A DNA stretch of 64,000 nucleotides, taken from contig CALODL010000027.1 in NCBI GenBank assembly GCA_942492115.1, positions 124,001 to 188,000 of the forward strand, written 5' to 3'. This DNA comes from CALODL01 sp942492115. GTDB taxonomy: Bacteria > Planctomycetota > Phycisphaerae > UBA1845 > CAIVHJ01. Positions 23,598 to 31,950 of this stretch are shown piece after piece; within the stretch, counting starts at the first letter, position 1, and every line of letters starts with the position of its first letter. Made by a program: the position numbers and the translations under genes. The notes beneath the pieces were generated by a model. The model was not told the DNA's origin, made no database searches, and saw only the letters and a program-made list of their open reading frames with translations.

Positions 23598-24758
23598 TTA
23601 GTCCTCCGCACGGTTGACCACGACATGTGCGGATCGGGCGTACGAAACGATCACCATGTGGTCGGCGCGTGTACCAAAGAGATAGGTTCGGTGATCAGGG
23701 TTGTCGTGGTCGTGTCGCAACTCAATGATGAATTCGCCTTCGGCATTTTCCGTCGCCCGAAAGGTGAATGTCGCCAGGTAGGCACCCGCAGGCACTGCGA
23801 TCCCTGGACCATCCAGGCCCGCGACCATCTGCGTCGTACCGAGATTAAAGGCTTGCCAGGGGGTGTCCTCTGCGAATGGCGCACCCTTGCGTGGTGCCAC
23901 CGCAATATCGACCGGCACCAGGCTTCCTGTCCTGCCGCCTCGTGCGCCGAGGTGCAGTTGATAGCCACGGAGATCGTCGAGTGCCGTCGTCAGGATGACG
24001 TGCACGTTCACGACTTCTCCGGCCCGCAGGCTCCGGCGTGTGGCGCGCAGTTCGATCTCGGCTGTGCCCCTGATCACGGGCGGCAACTCGGGGAGTGGTT
24101 CAGCAGCGCAGGTACACAGGGAACTCCCATCGAACGCATTCAGTGCATGGAAAGCATCGTTGCCGTCGCAGACACCGTCAGGGGAGCAATCGCCGAAGGG
24201 ACCACCGGCGTCGACATTCAATGCGGTGGGAGCCGCGACCTCGCAATTGTAAGGCGCCGAGCCATCGGCGTTCTGGTTGGCAAAGCAATTGAGAGCGTGG
24301 AAGCGGTCGTTGCCGTCGGCGGTGCCGTCCGGAGCACATTGTCCGAACTGGCCGCCCATGTCGGCGAAGTCGATGGAGCTACCCGCGCACGTACCGCCGT
24401 TGCACGCCCACCACACGCAGTTGTCATCGCGGACGCCGTCGCCATCGAGGTCGGCGCAGTCGGCGATTGCGGTGCAGTCGCCACCGCCACCGTCATCCGC
24501 AGGTTGCCAGAATCCGCTGGCCAATGCGTAGCCCCCTCCCGTAAGGGCCTCCGCCTCCGCCTGGCCGATGGTGCCATGCAGTGCGTAAGCGCCACCCGTC
24601 GCCGTGCCGGCGCCGCTGTCGATGGTGTAGCTGGGCATGGCGTATTCGCCGCCGGCCAGGGCGGTGGCCCGCCGAGTACGATCTTGCGGCCCGTGGGCCT
24701 GGGCAGCGAAGGCGGTCGCCGGGATCATATACATCAATATATATGTGGTAGTCTTCAT
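23598..24758 (-). CDS. Secreted dockerin-like/cohesin-like protein
   Basis: The 386-residue product starts at the ATG at 24758 with AGGAG upstream and a signal peptide ending near FAAQA. Order of parts: a YTIDSGAG...GGAYALHGTIGQ...GGGYALASGFW module (about 43-88), a D-rich CADLDGDGVRDDNCVWWACNG unit, two FHALN units (NDRFHALNCFAN and NDAFHALNAFDG, each with Asp-rich Ca-binding-like turns), and a beta-sandwich of about 150 residues resembling cohesin (RAGEVVNVHVILTTALDDLRGYQLHL...). The same FHALN-plus-sandwich block ends the 1,766-residue protein at 55720-61020. It lies 22 bases downstream of the tail-fibre-like gene and probably shares its transcript. Confidence 0.65.
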   Translation of the reverse strand: MKTTTYILMYMIPATAFAAQAHGPQDRTRRATALAGGEYAMPSYTIDSGAGTATGGAYALHGTIGQAEAEALTGGGYALASGFWQPADDGGGGDCTAIADCADLDGDGVRDDNCVWWACNGGTCAGSSIDFADMGGQFGQCAPDGTADGNDRFHALNCFANQNADGSAPYNCEVAAPTALNVDAGGPFGDCSPDGVCDGNDAFHALNAFDGSSLCTCAAEPLPELPPVIRGTAEIELRATRRSLRAGEVVNVHVILTTALDDLRGYQLHLGARGGRTGSLVPVDIAVAPRKGAPFAEDTPWQAFNLGTTQMVAGLDGPGIAVPAGAYLATFTFRATENAEGEFIIELRHDHDNPDHRTYLFGTRADHMVIVSYARSAHVVVNRAED

Positions 24759-24780
24759 CACGGCTCTCCTGTGCAGCCCC

Positions 24781-27279
24781 TCAGGGCACCGGATTGATGA
24801 TCAAGTAGTCCAGTTGAACATCCGCCAGGGGTGGCAAACAGTCCGGTTCGCACACACTGCCGTTGCCGATAGCTGCGTAGCGCACCTTGAAGTAGGTGTC
24901 GTCGACCTTTTCGGTGACGTGGACAGTGTAGGTCCAGCGGTCGCCTTCAAGTGGCTGATAGATCGTGGCCATGATGATGCTGTCGTCGCGCACCAAACAG
25001 TTGGGCACGATATGGTCGAACTTCCAGCCGATGACGTGGCAATGCGGGTCGGCGGTGCACGCTTTTTTGACCGTTACTTGTGAAACGGGAATGGTGCAGT
25101 CATGCGTGAATCCGCCGGTGAGCGTCTCACAGGCGGCTTCAAGATGAGGGATATTCAACTCAGGATCGCACGTCAGCGTGTCCCCAGAATTGGGATCGAC
25201 GCACTCGAACGGCGGGACGTTGATGCCGCCGCTCGTACAATTGATGGGCGCAGTCGCTTGGCAGCTGTAGATCGGGGTACTCGGTGGCGGTAGCAGGACA
25301 CTGTCAGCAGTCTTGGCCGGTCCCGTGACGGTCAGCGCGCCATCATGAATGTTCATTGCACTGGCGCCCGAGCATCCTTTGCCAGTGCCCTTCACGCCGG
25401 CGCCGCTGAAGCTCATCGAATCGGACTGACCATGAACGCCATAGACGGCCGAGTTGGGGTCCGTCGCCCGACCGAGCACGCCGGCCGAGGTTATTTTGCT
25501 GGATTGCGAAATGCCCCACACACCGTTGTGTCCCTCAGGGAGAGGTGGAACCGGATTGGACCCCAGAGTGTTCTGCGCCTGGCCGACCACGCCGGCTGAC
25601 CCATCGTCCGGATCGGAGTTCGACGCCTTGATCCAGCCACGGACGCCCGATGACGACAGCGGGTCCGGGACGCCGGCCGTGGCATCGCCCTCGACACCGA
25701 CGCGAATGGACGGGCCCGTAATGCCCGGTGAGTATCCGCGGACGCCGATGAGCGCGGCCAATGGATCGGGCGGCGGCACACCGGGAATGTTGTCACCTTC
25801 GACAGCGACGTGATCGCCGAGAACGGCCATGACGCCATGGACCGCAACCAGCGTGTCGTGGTCGGTGGAGGCGATTTGACCGCCCGTCACATCACCGCGA
25901 ACCGCACTGGCCCCGGGTGTCGTGGATAGCGTCGTGCCGTATACGCCGAAGTTCTTACCCGACGCAGCGGTCAACTCGCCGCGGAGCGCCGACGCATCGT
26001 CCGTCGTGGAGCCCGTCATCCCATGCACGCCGTATGTTCGCCCGGTCGCCCCGGTCGCTTGTCCTTTGACACCGGCCGTGTCGTCCCCAGTCGATTGTGT
26101 GACGCCGTGAACACCCAGAATCGTTCCTGATGTTCCGGTCGCTTCGCCCTTCACACCGGCTGCACCGCTACCGGTCGATCCGGTCGTCCCCTTGACACCG
26201 AAATTCGTGACATTGGGATTGCCAACGACCTCGCCTTCAACGCCAACCGCATCAGCTGCGCTGGAGAAGTTGTAACCAAAAACACCGCGCGTTGCCGCGT
26301 TGCCATGCGCTGAGCCCTCGAGGCCGCTGGCACCAGCGACCGTGGATTGCGTGCTGGCCCGCGCCGCCGGCATGCCGTTGGCCGGGTTCTGGTTCTCGAA
26401 CCAGCCCGAGTGGCCAATCGCACCGGCGTGCACGGCTTCCAGAGCGTTGGTCACACCCGGCGTTCCCCCAGGGACCGTCACGTTCACCGGGCCGGCATCA
26501 GCGCTGATCAAGCGCCCGAATCCAGGGCCGCCTTGATCATAGGCTTGATCGAGCGTGTTCTGTGTGTCGGTGCTGAGGTCCGCGGCGCAGTTCCATCCAT
26601 TGTTCCACTTGAGGATTTGACCATTGCCACACGCCAGCGTCGACAGTGTATCGGAGTCAGTGTCGACGTCGTCCGCACACACCCACAGCTCGTTGACGTT
26701 GTCCCACTTGACGACCTGACCTGCGCCACACGGCGCGGGCAGTGCGGTCGTTTGCAGCGTGTCATCGGGGAACATCAGCCCGTCATCGCCGGCCGCACCG
26801 CCCAGGTGCAAAATGGCATCGGGCTCCGTCTCGTTGATGCCCACACGCCCCGTATCGACGTCGACTTCGAGGGCATTGGGAGGCCCCACGCCTTCCATGG
26901 CCCGCAGGGCATATGTGGCTGGAGTGAGTTCGATGCGCGGCGCCAGCGTAGTGAAGCCTGCATCGCCAGGGCACTGTACTTCGATTTCCAGCCACCGCGC
27001 CTCACCGTTCATCGCGCGGAGGCCAAAATCGATACGCGTCGTGAACACGCCATCGTCGACGATCACACCGTTGATCGTCTGTGGGGAAGTGCCCTGCTCG
27101 GTACCCGCGACTTCGGCATCCCACAGGCCGAAGCGAAAATCACACGTGTCGTCCACCGGTGTCCCTGGCGGTTTTTCGAGCACTCCCTGATAGCTAAAGC
27201 TCGAACCGACTTCAGCAGCCTGCATGACGCCCACGGTGGACAACGATCCCAGCACGACGAAGCAATTGATCCGAGTCAT
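24781..27279 (-). CDS. Large secreted tail-fibre-like repeat protein
   Basis: The 832-residue product has a signal peptide ending in MQAAE. Its N-terminal region (about 25-130), SFSYQGVLEKPPGTPV...FRFGLWDAE...LAPRIELTPATYALRA, is a common planctomycete/Bacteroidetes exported module. A spacer with two VKWDN/LKWNN units follows. Residues about 290-640 hold tandem segments with the pattern (A/G)VKGEATGxSGxxxGVHGxTxST, about 30 residues each, as in phage tail-fibre and adhesin stalks. The C-terminal 190 residues contain several Cys and no named domain. It is likely a surface stalk or adhesin. TGGAG precedes the ATG. Confidence 0.6.
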   Translation of the reverse strand: MTRINCFVVLGSLSTVGVMQAAEVGSSFSYQGVLEKPPGTPVDDTCDFRFGLWDAEVAGTEQGTSPQTINGVIVDDGVFTTRIDFGLRAMNGEARWLEIEVQCPGDAGFTTLAPRIELTPATYALRAMEGVGPPNALEVDVDTGRVGINETEPDAILHLGGAAGDDGLMFPDDTLQTTALPAPCGAGQVVKWDNVNELWVCADDVDTDSDTLSTLACGNGQILKWNNGWNCAADLSTDTQNTLDQAYDQGGPGFGRLISADAGPVNVTVPGGTPGVTNALEAVHAGAIGHSGWFENQNPANGMPAARASTQSTVAGASGLEGSAHGNAATRGVFGYNFSSAADAVGVEGEVVGNPNVTNFGVKGTTGSTGSGAAGVKGEATGTSGTILGVHGVTQSTGDDTAGVKGQATGATGRTYGVHGMTGSTTDDASALRGELTAASGKNFGVYGTTLSTTPGASAVRGDVTGGQIASTDHDTLVAVHGVMAVLGDHVAVEGDNIPGVPPPDPLAALIGVRGYSPGITGPSIRVGVEGDATAGVPDPLSSSGVRGWIKASNSDPDDGSAGVVGQAQNTLGSNPVPPLPEGHNGVWGISQSSKITSAGVLGRATDPNSAVYGVHGQSDSMSFSGAGVKGTGKGCSGASAMNIHDGALTVTGPAKTADSVLLPPPSTPIYSCQATAPINCTSGGINVPPFECVDPNSGDTLTCDPELNIPHLEAACETLTGGFTHDCTIPVSQVTVKKACTADPHCHVIGWKFDHIVPNCLVRDDSIIMATIYQPLEGDRWTYTVHVTEKVDDTYFKVRYAAIGNGSVCEPDCLPPLADVQLDYLIINPVP

Positions 27280-27647
27280 GGTTTCACTCCAGTCAGATTT
27301 GCCACGATGTCACATCATTGTCTGGATCAGAATCCTGATGGTCTTAAGAGTATCCGGAGCGCGGGCGGATCTGTAATGACAATTCCGCAAGCCCGCGCTA
27401 AACAGGGCATCATCCAAAACGCTGGGCCTGAGCGGAGTGCGTTCACACGGCGTTGGCCGACGCCATGAATAACAGACTGTGCGCCAAGGAGATAGGTCCG
27501 AGGTCATCCATGGACCGCAGTTCAGCGGTGCAAGTGGTGTAGAATCAGGCCTGCCACCCCGGGAGCCGCAGGAACGCATACATAGCCCACGGTTCGGTGT
27601 CGAACCCAACGCGGGACCATCACCGCGAATCTACGCGAGGTCCATTC
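27280..27647. other. Intergenic region upstream of the fibre-like gene
   Basis: About 370 bases with no supported gene. It must carry the promoter for the minus-strand pair, but no convincing -35/-10, operator or hairpin could be picked out. Confidence 0.4.
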
Positions 27648-27908
27648 ATGCAACATTCGAGTCATTGGCCAGGCGCTGCGCCCTCCGGGAGACGGTGGAT
27701 TCTTCGTGTCAGCATGTGCTGTTTAGCATGCAGTCAAATCGGGCTTGGCGGCATGGAATTCACAAACGAGACCACCACGCGAATCGATCCTGGATTGGCC
27801 CCGCTGCTGTTCACTGATGACATTGACGAAGAAGACTACGCGTGGGGTGACCTCGACAAAGACGGCGACGACGACCTGCGCACTAGAATCGAGGCCCGTT
27901 CTCGCTAG
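27648..27908 (+). pseudogene. Truncated FG-GAP/VCBS-repeat protein gene remnant
   Basis: The frame gives an N-terminal signal-like region (WILRVSMCCLACSQIG, with a possible lipobox), then MEFTNETTTRIDPGL and DEEDYAWGDLDKDGDDDL. The last segment is the opening of an FG-GAP/VCBS repeat, as in CRTAC1-type proteins (the intact gene at 51111 has comparable AAWGDFDNDGDLDLY units). The frame then continues only RTRIEARSR before a stop. No continuation is visible in other frames over the next 250 bases, so the bulk of the gene seems deleted. The 260 bases after it hold nothing else I can support. Confidence 0.5.
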
Positions 27909-28168
27909 TACTCCGCTTCGCATGACAACCCGGGACACTGCGCGCACTCCGTATCACAGTCCCATCATGGCTCGTCTGATCACCCGGATCTGAATCCGCG
28001 CCGCACATCCTGCAAAGTCCCTACAACCTGCATCGACCGTGACCGCCAGTCCGATATGAGTGACGAAACTCCTTGTCTCCCAGGCAGATAAATACAACAC
28101 TGTGGAGCTGGTCAAAGTGGGCAGTGTAGGCGTCGGCTTGCGACGACACCGATTCGGGGGATTCGGCA

Positions 28169-31100
28169 ATGTGCATGAACAACAGCGTCAGACGCTCTTG
28201 CTTCTTAATCACCATCCTGGGCCTCGCTGTTGCGCCAGCAACGGCGCAAGTTGACGCGGAGATTTCACATTGCCGGCTCATCGACGCCGATACCGAAGGT
28301 GCTATCTCCGATCACGACCCGATCTCGGATGGCGACCAGATCGACCTGCAACTGGCAGAGGCATGGAGCATCGAGGCGGTGCCTGGAACGCGTGCGGTCC
28401 GTCGCGTCAGGTTCCAGCTGCTGGCGGATGGCGGCCTGATCCACGAGAGAACTGATCGGCGCCGGCCGTACGCGTTGTTTGGCGATCGCAATGGCAACTT
28501 CAGGGCCTGGCCCGGTTCCGGGCCGCAGCCTGGTGTTCTCTATACGGTGATCGCGACGCCTGTACGGCGTGGTGGTCAGCCAACGGGTCCGGCATACGCC
28601 GTGACATTCGAATTCATCAACGGCGCACCGGAACCGGAGTGTGCGATGGATTCCGAATGTGACAACGGCATTTTCTGTGACGGTTCCGAGACGTGCCTCG
28701 AAGGGAACTGTCAGCCTGGTTCCGAGCCGTGCTCCGACGAGATGTGCAGCGAGGAGAGCAATAGATGTGTGGCGTGTCTGACGAATGAGCACTGCAACGA
28801 TGGTGCCTATTGCAACGGGAACGAGGAATGCGTCGAGGGTAGTTGCCAATCAGGTAGCGATCCGTGTTCCGGGCAAATGTGTGATGAAGCGTCTGACATG
28901 TGCGTAGCGTGCCTCGCGGATGACCATTGTGATGATGACGTGTATTGCAACGGGCCGGAACGCTGCATCACGGGGCAATGCCAGGCGGGTACTGCCCCGT
29001 GCGTCGATCTGTACTGTGACGAAGGCGACAACAATTGTGTGTTGTGCCTCGATCACGGCCACTGCGATGATGGTCTGTTCTGTAACGGTGCCGAGACGTG
29101 TGTTGCGGGTGTGTGCCAGGTTGGAGCCGATCCCTGCCCCGAGTTGAACTGCGAAGAGAGTGCAGACATGTGCGTCGTCTGCCTGAACGATGCCCACTGC
29201 GATGACGGAGATTTCTGCAACGGCTTCGAGACGTGCATCGAGGGTGGTTGCCAGGCGGGCAGTGATCCTTGCCCGGAACAGTACTGCGACGGCAATGCCA
29301 ACTCGTGTGCGGCATGTCTGACTAATGCACATTGTGATGATGGCGTGTACTGCAATGGCGCCGAGAATTGTATTGCGGGACAGTGCCACATGGGTAGTGT
29401 TCCGTGTGCGGATTTGCATTGTGTCGAGAGCGAGAACAATTGTGTCGTGTGCCTCGAAGACGCGCATTGCACTGATGGGCTGTTTTGCAACGGAACTGAA
29501 ACGTGTGTCGAGGGAATCTGCCAGTCTGGCGATGATCCGTGCCCGCAGCTCAACTGCAATGAAGAAGTCGACGAATGCGTCGAGTGCTTGACGGATGCGC
29601 ATTGCGACGATGAAGCATTCTGCAATGGTACCGAAACGTGCGTCAACGGAACGTGCCAGGCAGGCAGTGATCCATGCCCGGAAGCGTACTGTGCCGAGAA
29701 CAATGATGCCTGTGTCGCTTGCCTGAACGATGGTCACTGTGACGATCGCAGGTTCTGCACCGGATCAGAAGCGTGCGTCAATGGAAGCTGCCGGGCGGGC
29801 ACTGCCCCCTGTGCGGATTCATTCTGTGACGAGGGGGGGAACGCGTGTGTCGCGTGCCTCGATGATGGACAATGCGACGATGGCATGTTTTGCAACGGAT
29901 CAGAAACATGTATCGAGGGGGCGTGTCAGGCAGGAAGTGTTCCATGTCCGGGATCGATGTGCGACAACAGCGGTGCGGCGTGCGTGGAATGTCTCGAGAA
30001 CGCCGATTGCGACGATGGTGCGTTTTGCAACGGGGCTGAAGCCTGTCATGAAGGAGAGTGCCAGGCTGGCGACAGTCCATGTCCCGATTCGATGTGTGAC
30101 GACAATGGCGCTGCGTGCGTCGCGTGCCTCGAAGACGCGCACTGTGACGACGGCATGTTCTGCAACGGTTCAGAACAGTGCGTCGCGGGGACGTGCCAGC
30201 AGGGGAGCGAACCGTGCCCTGACGCGATGTGCGATGAAGACAGCACAGATTGCGTAGCCTGCCTGACTCCGGCACACTGCGACGATGGCGTGTTCTGCAA
30301 TGGTTCGGAGTCTTGTGTCGAAGGTGTGTGCCAGCCGGGCAGCAATCCATGTCCCGATTCGCTGTGCAATGAAAGCGCTGCAGATTGCAGCGAGTGTCTC
30401 GATGACCAGGACTGCGCCGATGGAATGTTCTGCAACGGTTCCGAATCCTGCGTGGAAGGTACCTGTCAACCAGGCTCGGCGCCCTGTTCAGAAACGGAGT
30501 GCGATGAGGATGGCGCTGCGTGCGTCGTACCTGAGGCGGTGTGTCCACAGTATCTGGAAGCTGAGCAAGTCGGAACGCTGCAGGGCGGATCGGACAGCGA
30601 GGCGGACGTCAACGAGGCCTCGGGCGTCGTGTGCAGTCGCCAGAACCCCGAGGTCATCTGGACGCACAACGACGATTGGGGGGACAACCGCCTCTTTGCA
30701 CTGCACATGGATGGTACAGTCCTGGGGACATACATCACCGGTAGCGGCGCCCGTGATCCTGAAGACATTGCCATTGGACCAGGGCCGGTCGAGGGTATGG
30801 ACTATCTGTATTGGGGCGACATCGGCGACAACAACAACGTGCACTCGACGATCAAAGTCAAGCGGGTTGCTGAACCTCAAGTTGCACCTGATCAAGCGCC
30901 CATGACCATGACGTTCAGCAATGTGGACACGATTACACTCGCGTATCCGGATGGTCCGGACGCGCCGTCACATACCGATGCAGAAACGTTGCTCGTCGAC
31001 CCATTGAACGGCGATTTGTATGTCATCACTAAACGCACGAATGTCGGGCAGGTATATCGGGCAGCCTATCCACAGTCAACCACTCAGACCGTGACGATGG

Positions 31101-31384
31101 AGTACGTGGCCGCGCTGCCGTGGGGCGGTGCAACCGGTGGAGACGTATCGGTCGACGGTAGCCGGATCATTGTCAGGCGGTACGGGTCTGCGTCGATCTG
31201 GCTAAGGGCTCCTGGTACCCAATTGTGGGAGGCATTCGAGACCGAGCAATGCAACGTGCCACTGCACTGGGAACGTCAAGGCGAGGCCATCGGATTTGAT
31301 GCCGAGGGATCGGGTTACATAACGGTCAGCGAAGACGAGACAGCTAATGCCCAGATTCCGATCTGGTACTTTGCAGAGGACTAG
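28169..31384 (+). CDS. Secreted protein with 14 Cys-rich tandem repeats and C-terminal propeller-like domain
   Basis: The 1,071-residue product has a signal peptide (about residues 11-27). Residues 28-155 form a beta-rich N-domain. Residues 158-787 are fourteen 45-residue repeats with a fixed cysteine pattern: C-L-x4-H-C-D-D-G-x-F-C-N-G-x-E-x-C-x4-C-Q-x-G-x2-P-C-x4-C-x6-C. Residues 788-1071 resemble a beta-propeller of the esterase-like-phytase/SdiA-regulated class (VCSRQNPEVIWTHND, SGARDPEDIAIGPG, THTDAETLLVDP-like segments). The repeats would form a disulfide-braced stalk presenting the propeller. GGGGGAT precedes the ATG. The stop codon overlaps that of the convergent ferredoxin gene through a shared CTAG. 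Confidence 0.75.
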   Translation: MCMNNSVRRSCFLITILGLAVAPATAQVDAEISHCRLIDADTEGAISDHDPISDGDQIDLQLAEAWSIEAVPGTRAVRRVRFQLLADGGLIHERTDRRRPYALFGDRNGNFRAWPGSGPQPGVLYTVIATPVRRGGQPTGPAYAVTFEFINGAPEPECAMDSECDNGIFCDGSETCLEGNCQPGSEPCSDEMCSEESNRCVACLTNEHCNDGAYCNGNEECVEGSCQSGSDPCSGQMCDEASDMCVACLADDHCDDDVYCNGPERCITGQCQAGTAPCVDLYCDEGDNNCVLCLDHGHCDDGLFCNGAETCVAGVCQVGADPCPELNCEESADMCVVCLNDAHCDDGDFCNGFETCIEGGCQAGSDPCPEQYCDGNANSCAACLTNAHCDDGVYCNGAENCIAGQCHMGSVPCADLHCVESENNCVVCLEDAHCTDGLFCNGTETCVEGICQSGDDPCPQLNCNEEVDECVECLTDAHCDDEAFCNGTETCVNGTCQAGSDPCPEAYCAENNDACVACLNDGHCDDRRFCTGSEACVNGSCRAGTAPCADSFCDEGGNACVACLDDGQCDDGMFCNGSETCIEGACQAGSVPCPGSMCDNSGAACVECLENADCDDGAFCNGAEACHEGECQAGDSPCPDSMCDDNGAACVACLEDAHCDDGMFCNGSEQCVAGTCQQGSEPCPDAMCDEDSTDCVACLTPAHCDDGVFCNGSESCVEGVCQPGSNPCPDSLCNESAADCSECLDDQDCADGMFCNGSESCVEGTCQPGSAPCSETECDEDGAACVVPEAVCPQYLEAEQVGTLQGGSDSEADVNEASGVVCSRQNPEVIWTHNDDWGDNRLFALHMDGTVLGTYITGSGARDPEDIAIGPGPVEGMDYLYWGDIGDNNNVHSTIKVKRVAEPQVAPDQAPMTMTFSNVDTITLAYPDGPDAPSHTDAETLLVDPLNGDLYVITKRTNVGQVYRAAYPQSTTQTVTMEYVAALPWGGATGGDVSVDGSRIIVRRYGSASIWLRAPGTQLWEAFETEQCNVPLHWERQGEAIGFDAEGSGYITVSEDETANAQIPIWYFAED
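28640..30529 (+). repeat. Fourteen in-gene tandem repeats of 135 bp
   Basis: Each unit encodes 45 residues starting at CL and carries the conserved core GATGAC/GG..TTC/TGCAACGG. Units differ by many silent and replacement changes, so they are old duplications under selection for the cysteine frame rather than a recent array. The same unit type appears once or twice in the truncated gene at the right edge (near 63820-63900). Confidence 0.9.
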
Positions 31385-31947
31385 GTCTTGTCTGAAACGG
31401 GTATGATGTGCAGGGCGTCGGCCGGGCACAGATAGGCGCATACGCCGCATCCCGTGCAGTGCTCCTCATGGATCACCGGCATGCGGTCTGCGGCCCAGGA
31501 GATGGCCGTGTTCTTCAATGGACAACTCGTCACGCAGTAATCGCACCGTTGGCCCTGGGCCACATAGCACGCGTCGTGCTGCAAGCGCGCACTACCGATG
31601 CGCACGGCACCGCGCTCAGTCGGAACGAGAGCCCGTGCATCGCAGGCGGGGATGCAGGGCAAGTCTTCGCACAAGTAGCACGGATTGTCGGTTGGAATGA
31701 TGGCGGGAGTCCCGCCATTGGCACCATGTTCGGGACCGAGGCGACGGATTGCGTGATGCGGACAGGCTTCGATGCAATCCGTGCACCGCACACACGCATC
31801 CAGGAACGCCTCTTCGGGCAGCGCTCCAGGAGGACGCAGCCAGGTACGCGTCTCTTCGCCCGGGCTATTGCGCACAGGAGTGTCCTGTGGTACGGGAATG
31901 AGCGACTGCGCAAACCCGATGAAGAACTCACGTCGTGAACACTCCAT
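31381..31947 (-). CDS. NapF/NapG-like 4Fe-4S ferredoxin protein
   Basis: The 188-residue protein begins with a twin-arginine-like MECSRREFFIGFAQSL. It has four cysteine clusters: CVRCTDCIEACP, CYLCEDLPCIPAC, CDYCVTSCPLKNTA and CTGCGVCAYLCPADA, enough for about four [4Fe-4S] clusters. The layout matches NapG/MauM-type periplasmic ferredoxins. It is the last gene of the ten-gene respiratory operon, three bases after the YHS-NapH gene. It would pass electrons between the membrane NapH-like partners and a periplasmic reductase. Confidence 0.82.
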   Translation of the reverse strand: MECSRREFFIGFAQSLIPVPQDTPVRNSPGEETRTWLRPPGALPEEAFLDACVRCTDCIEACPHHAIRRLGPEHGANGGTPAIIPTDNPCYLCEDLPCIPACDARALVPTERGAVRIGSARLQHDACYVAQGQRCDYCVTSCPLKNTAISWAADRMPVIHEEHCTGCGVCAYLCPADALHIIPVSDKT

Positions 31948-31950
31948 GCC

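Noticed and set aside
23625..24797. 390-codon plus-strand ORF
   Set aside because: It is antisense to the secreted dockerin-like gene; long open antisense frames are expected in GC-rich repeats.
26347..27468. 373-codon plus-strand ORF
   Set aside because: It is antisense to the tail-fibre-like gene and lacks domain or signal features.
28640..30529. Regular 135-bp repeats considered as a CRISPR-like array
   Set aside because: They are in frame, encode a conserved cysteine pattern, and have no separate identical repeats and unique spacers.
28850..30548. Several long minus-strand ORFs over the Cys-repeat gene
   Set aside because: They mirror the 135-bp repeats and arise from their periodic codon usage.
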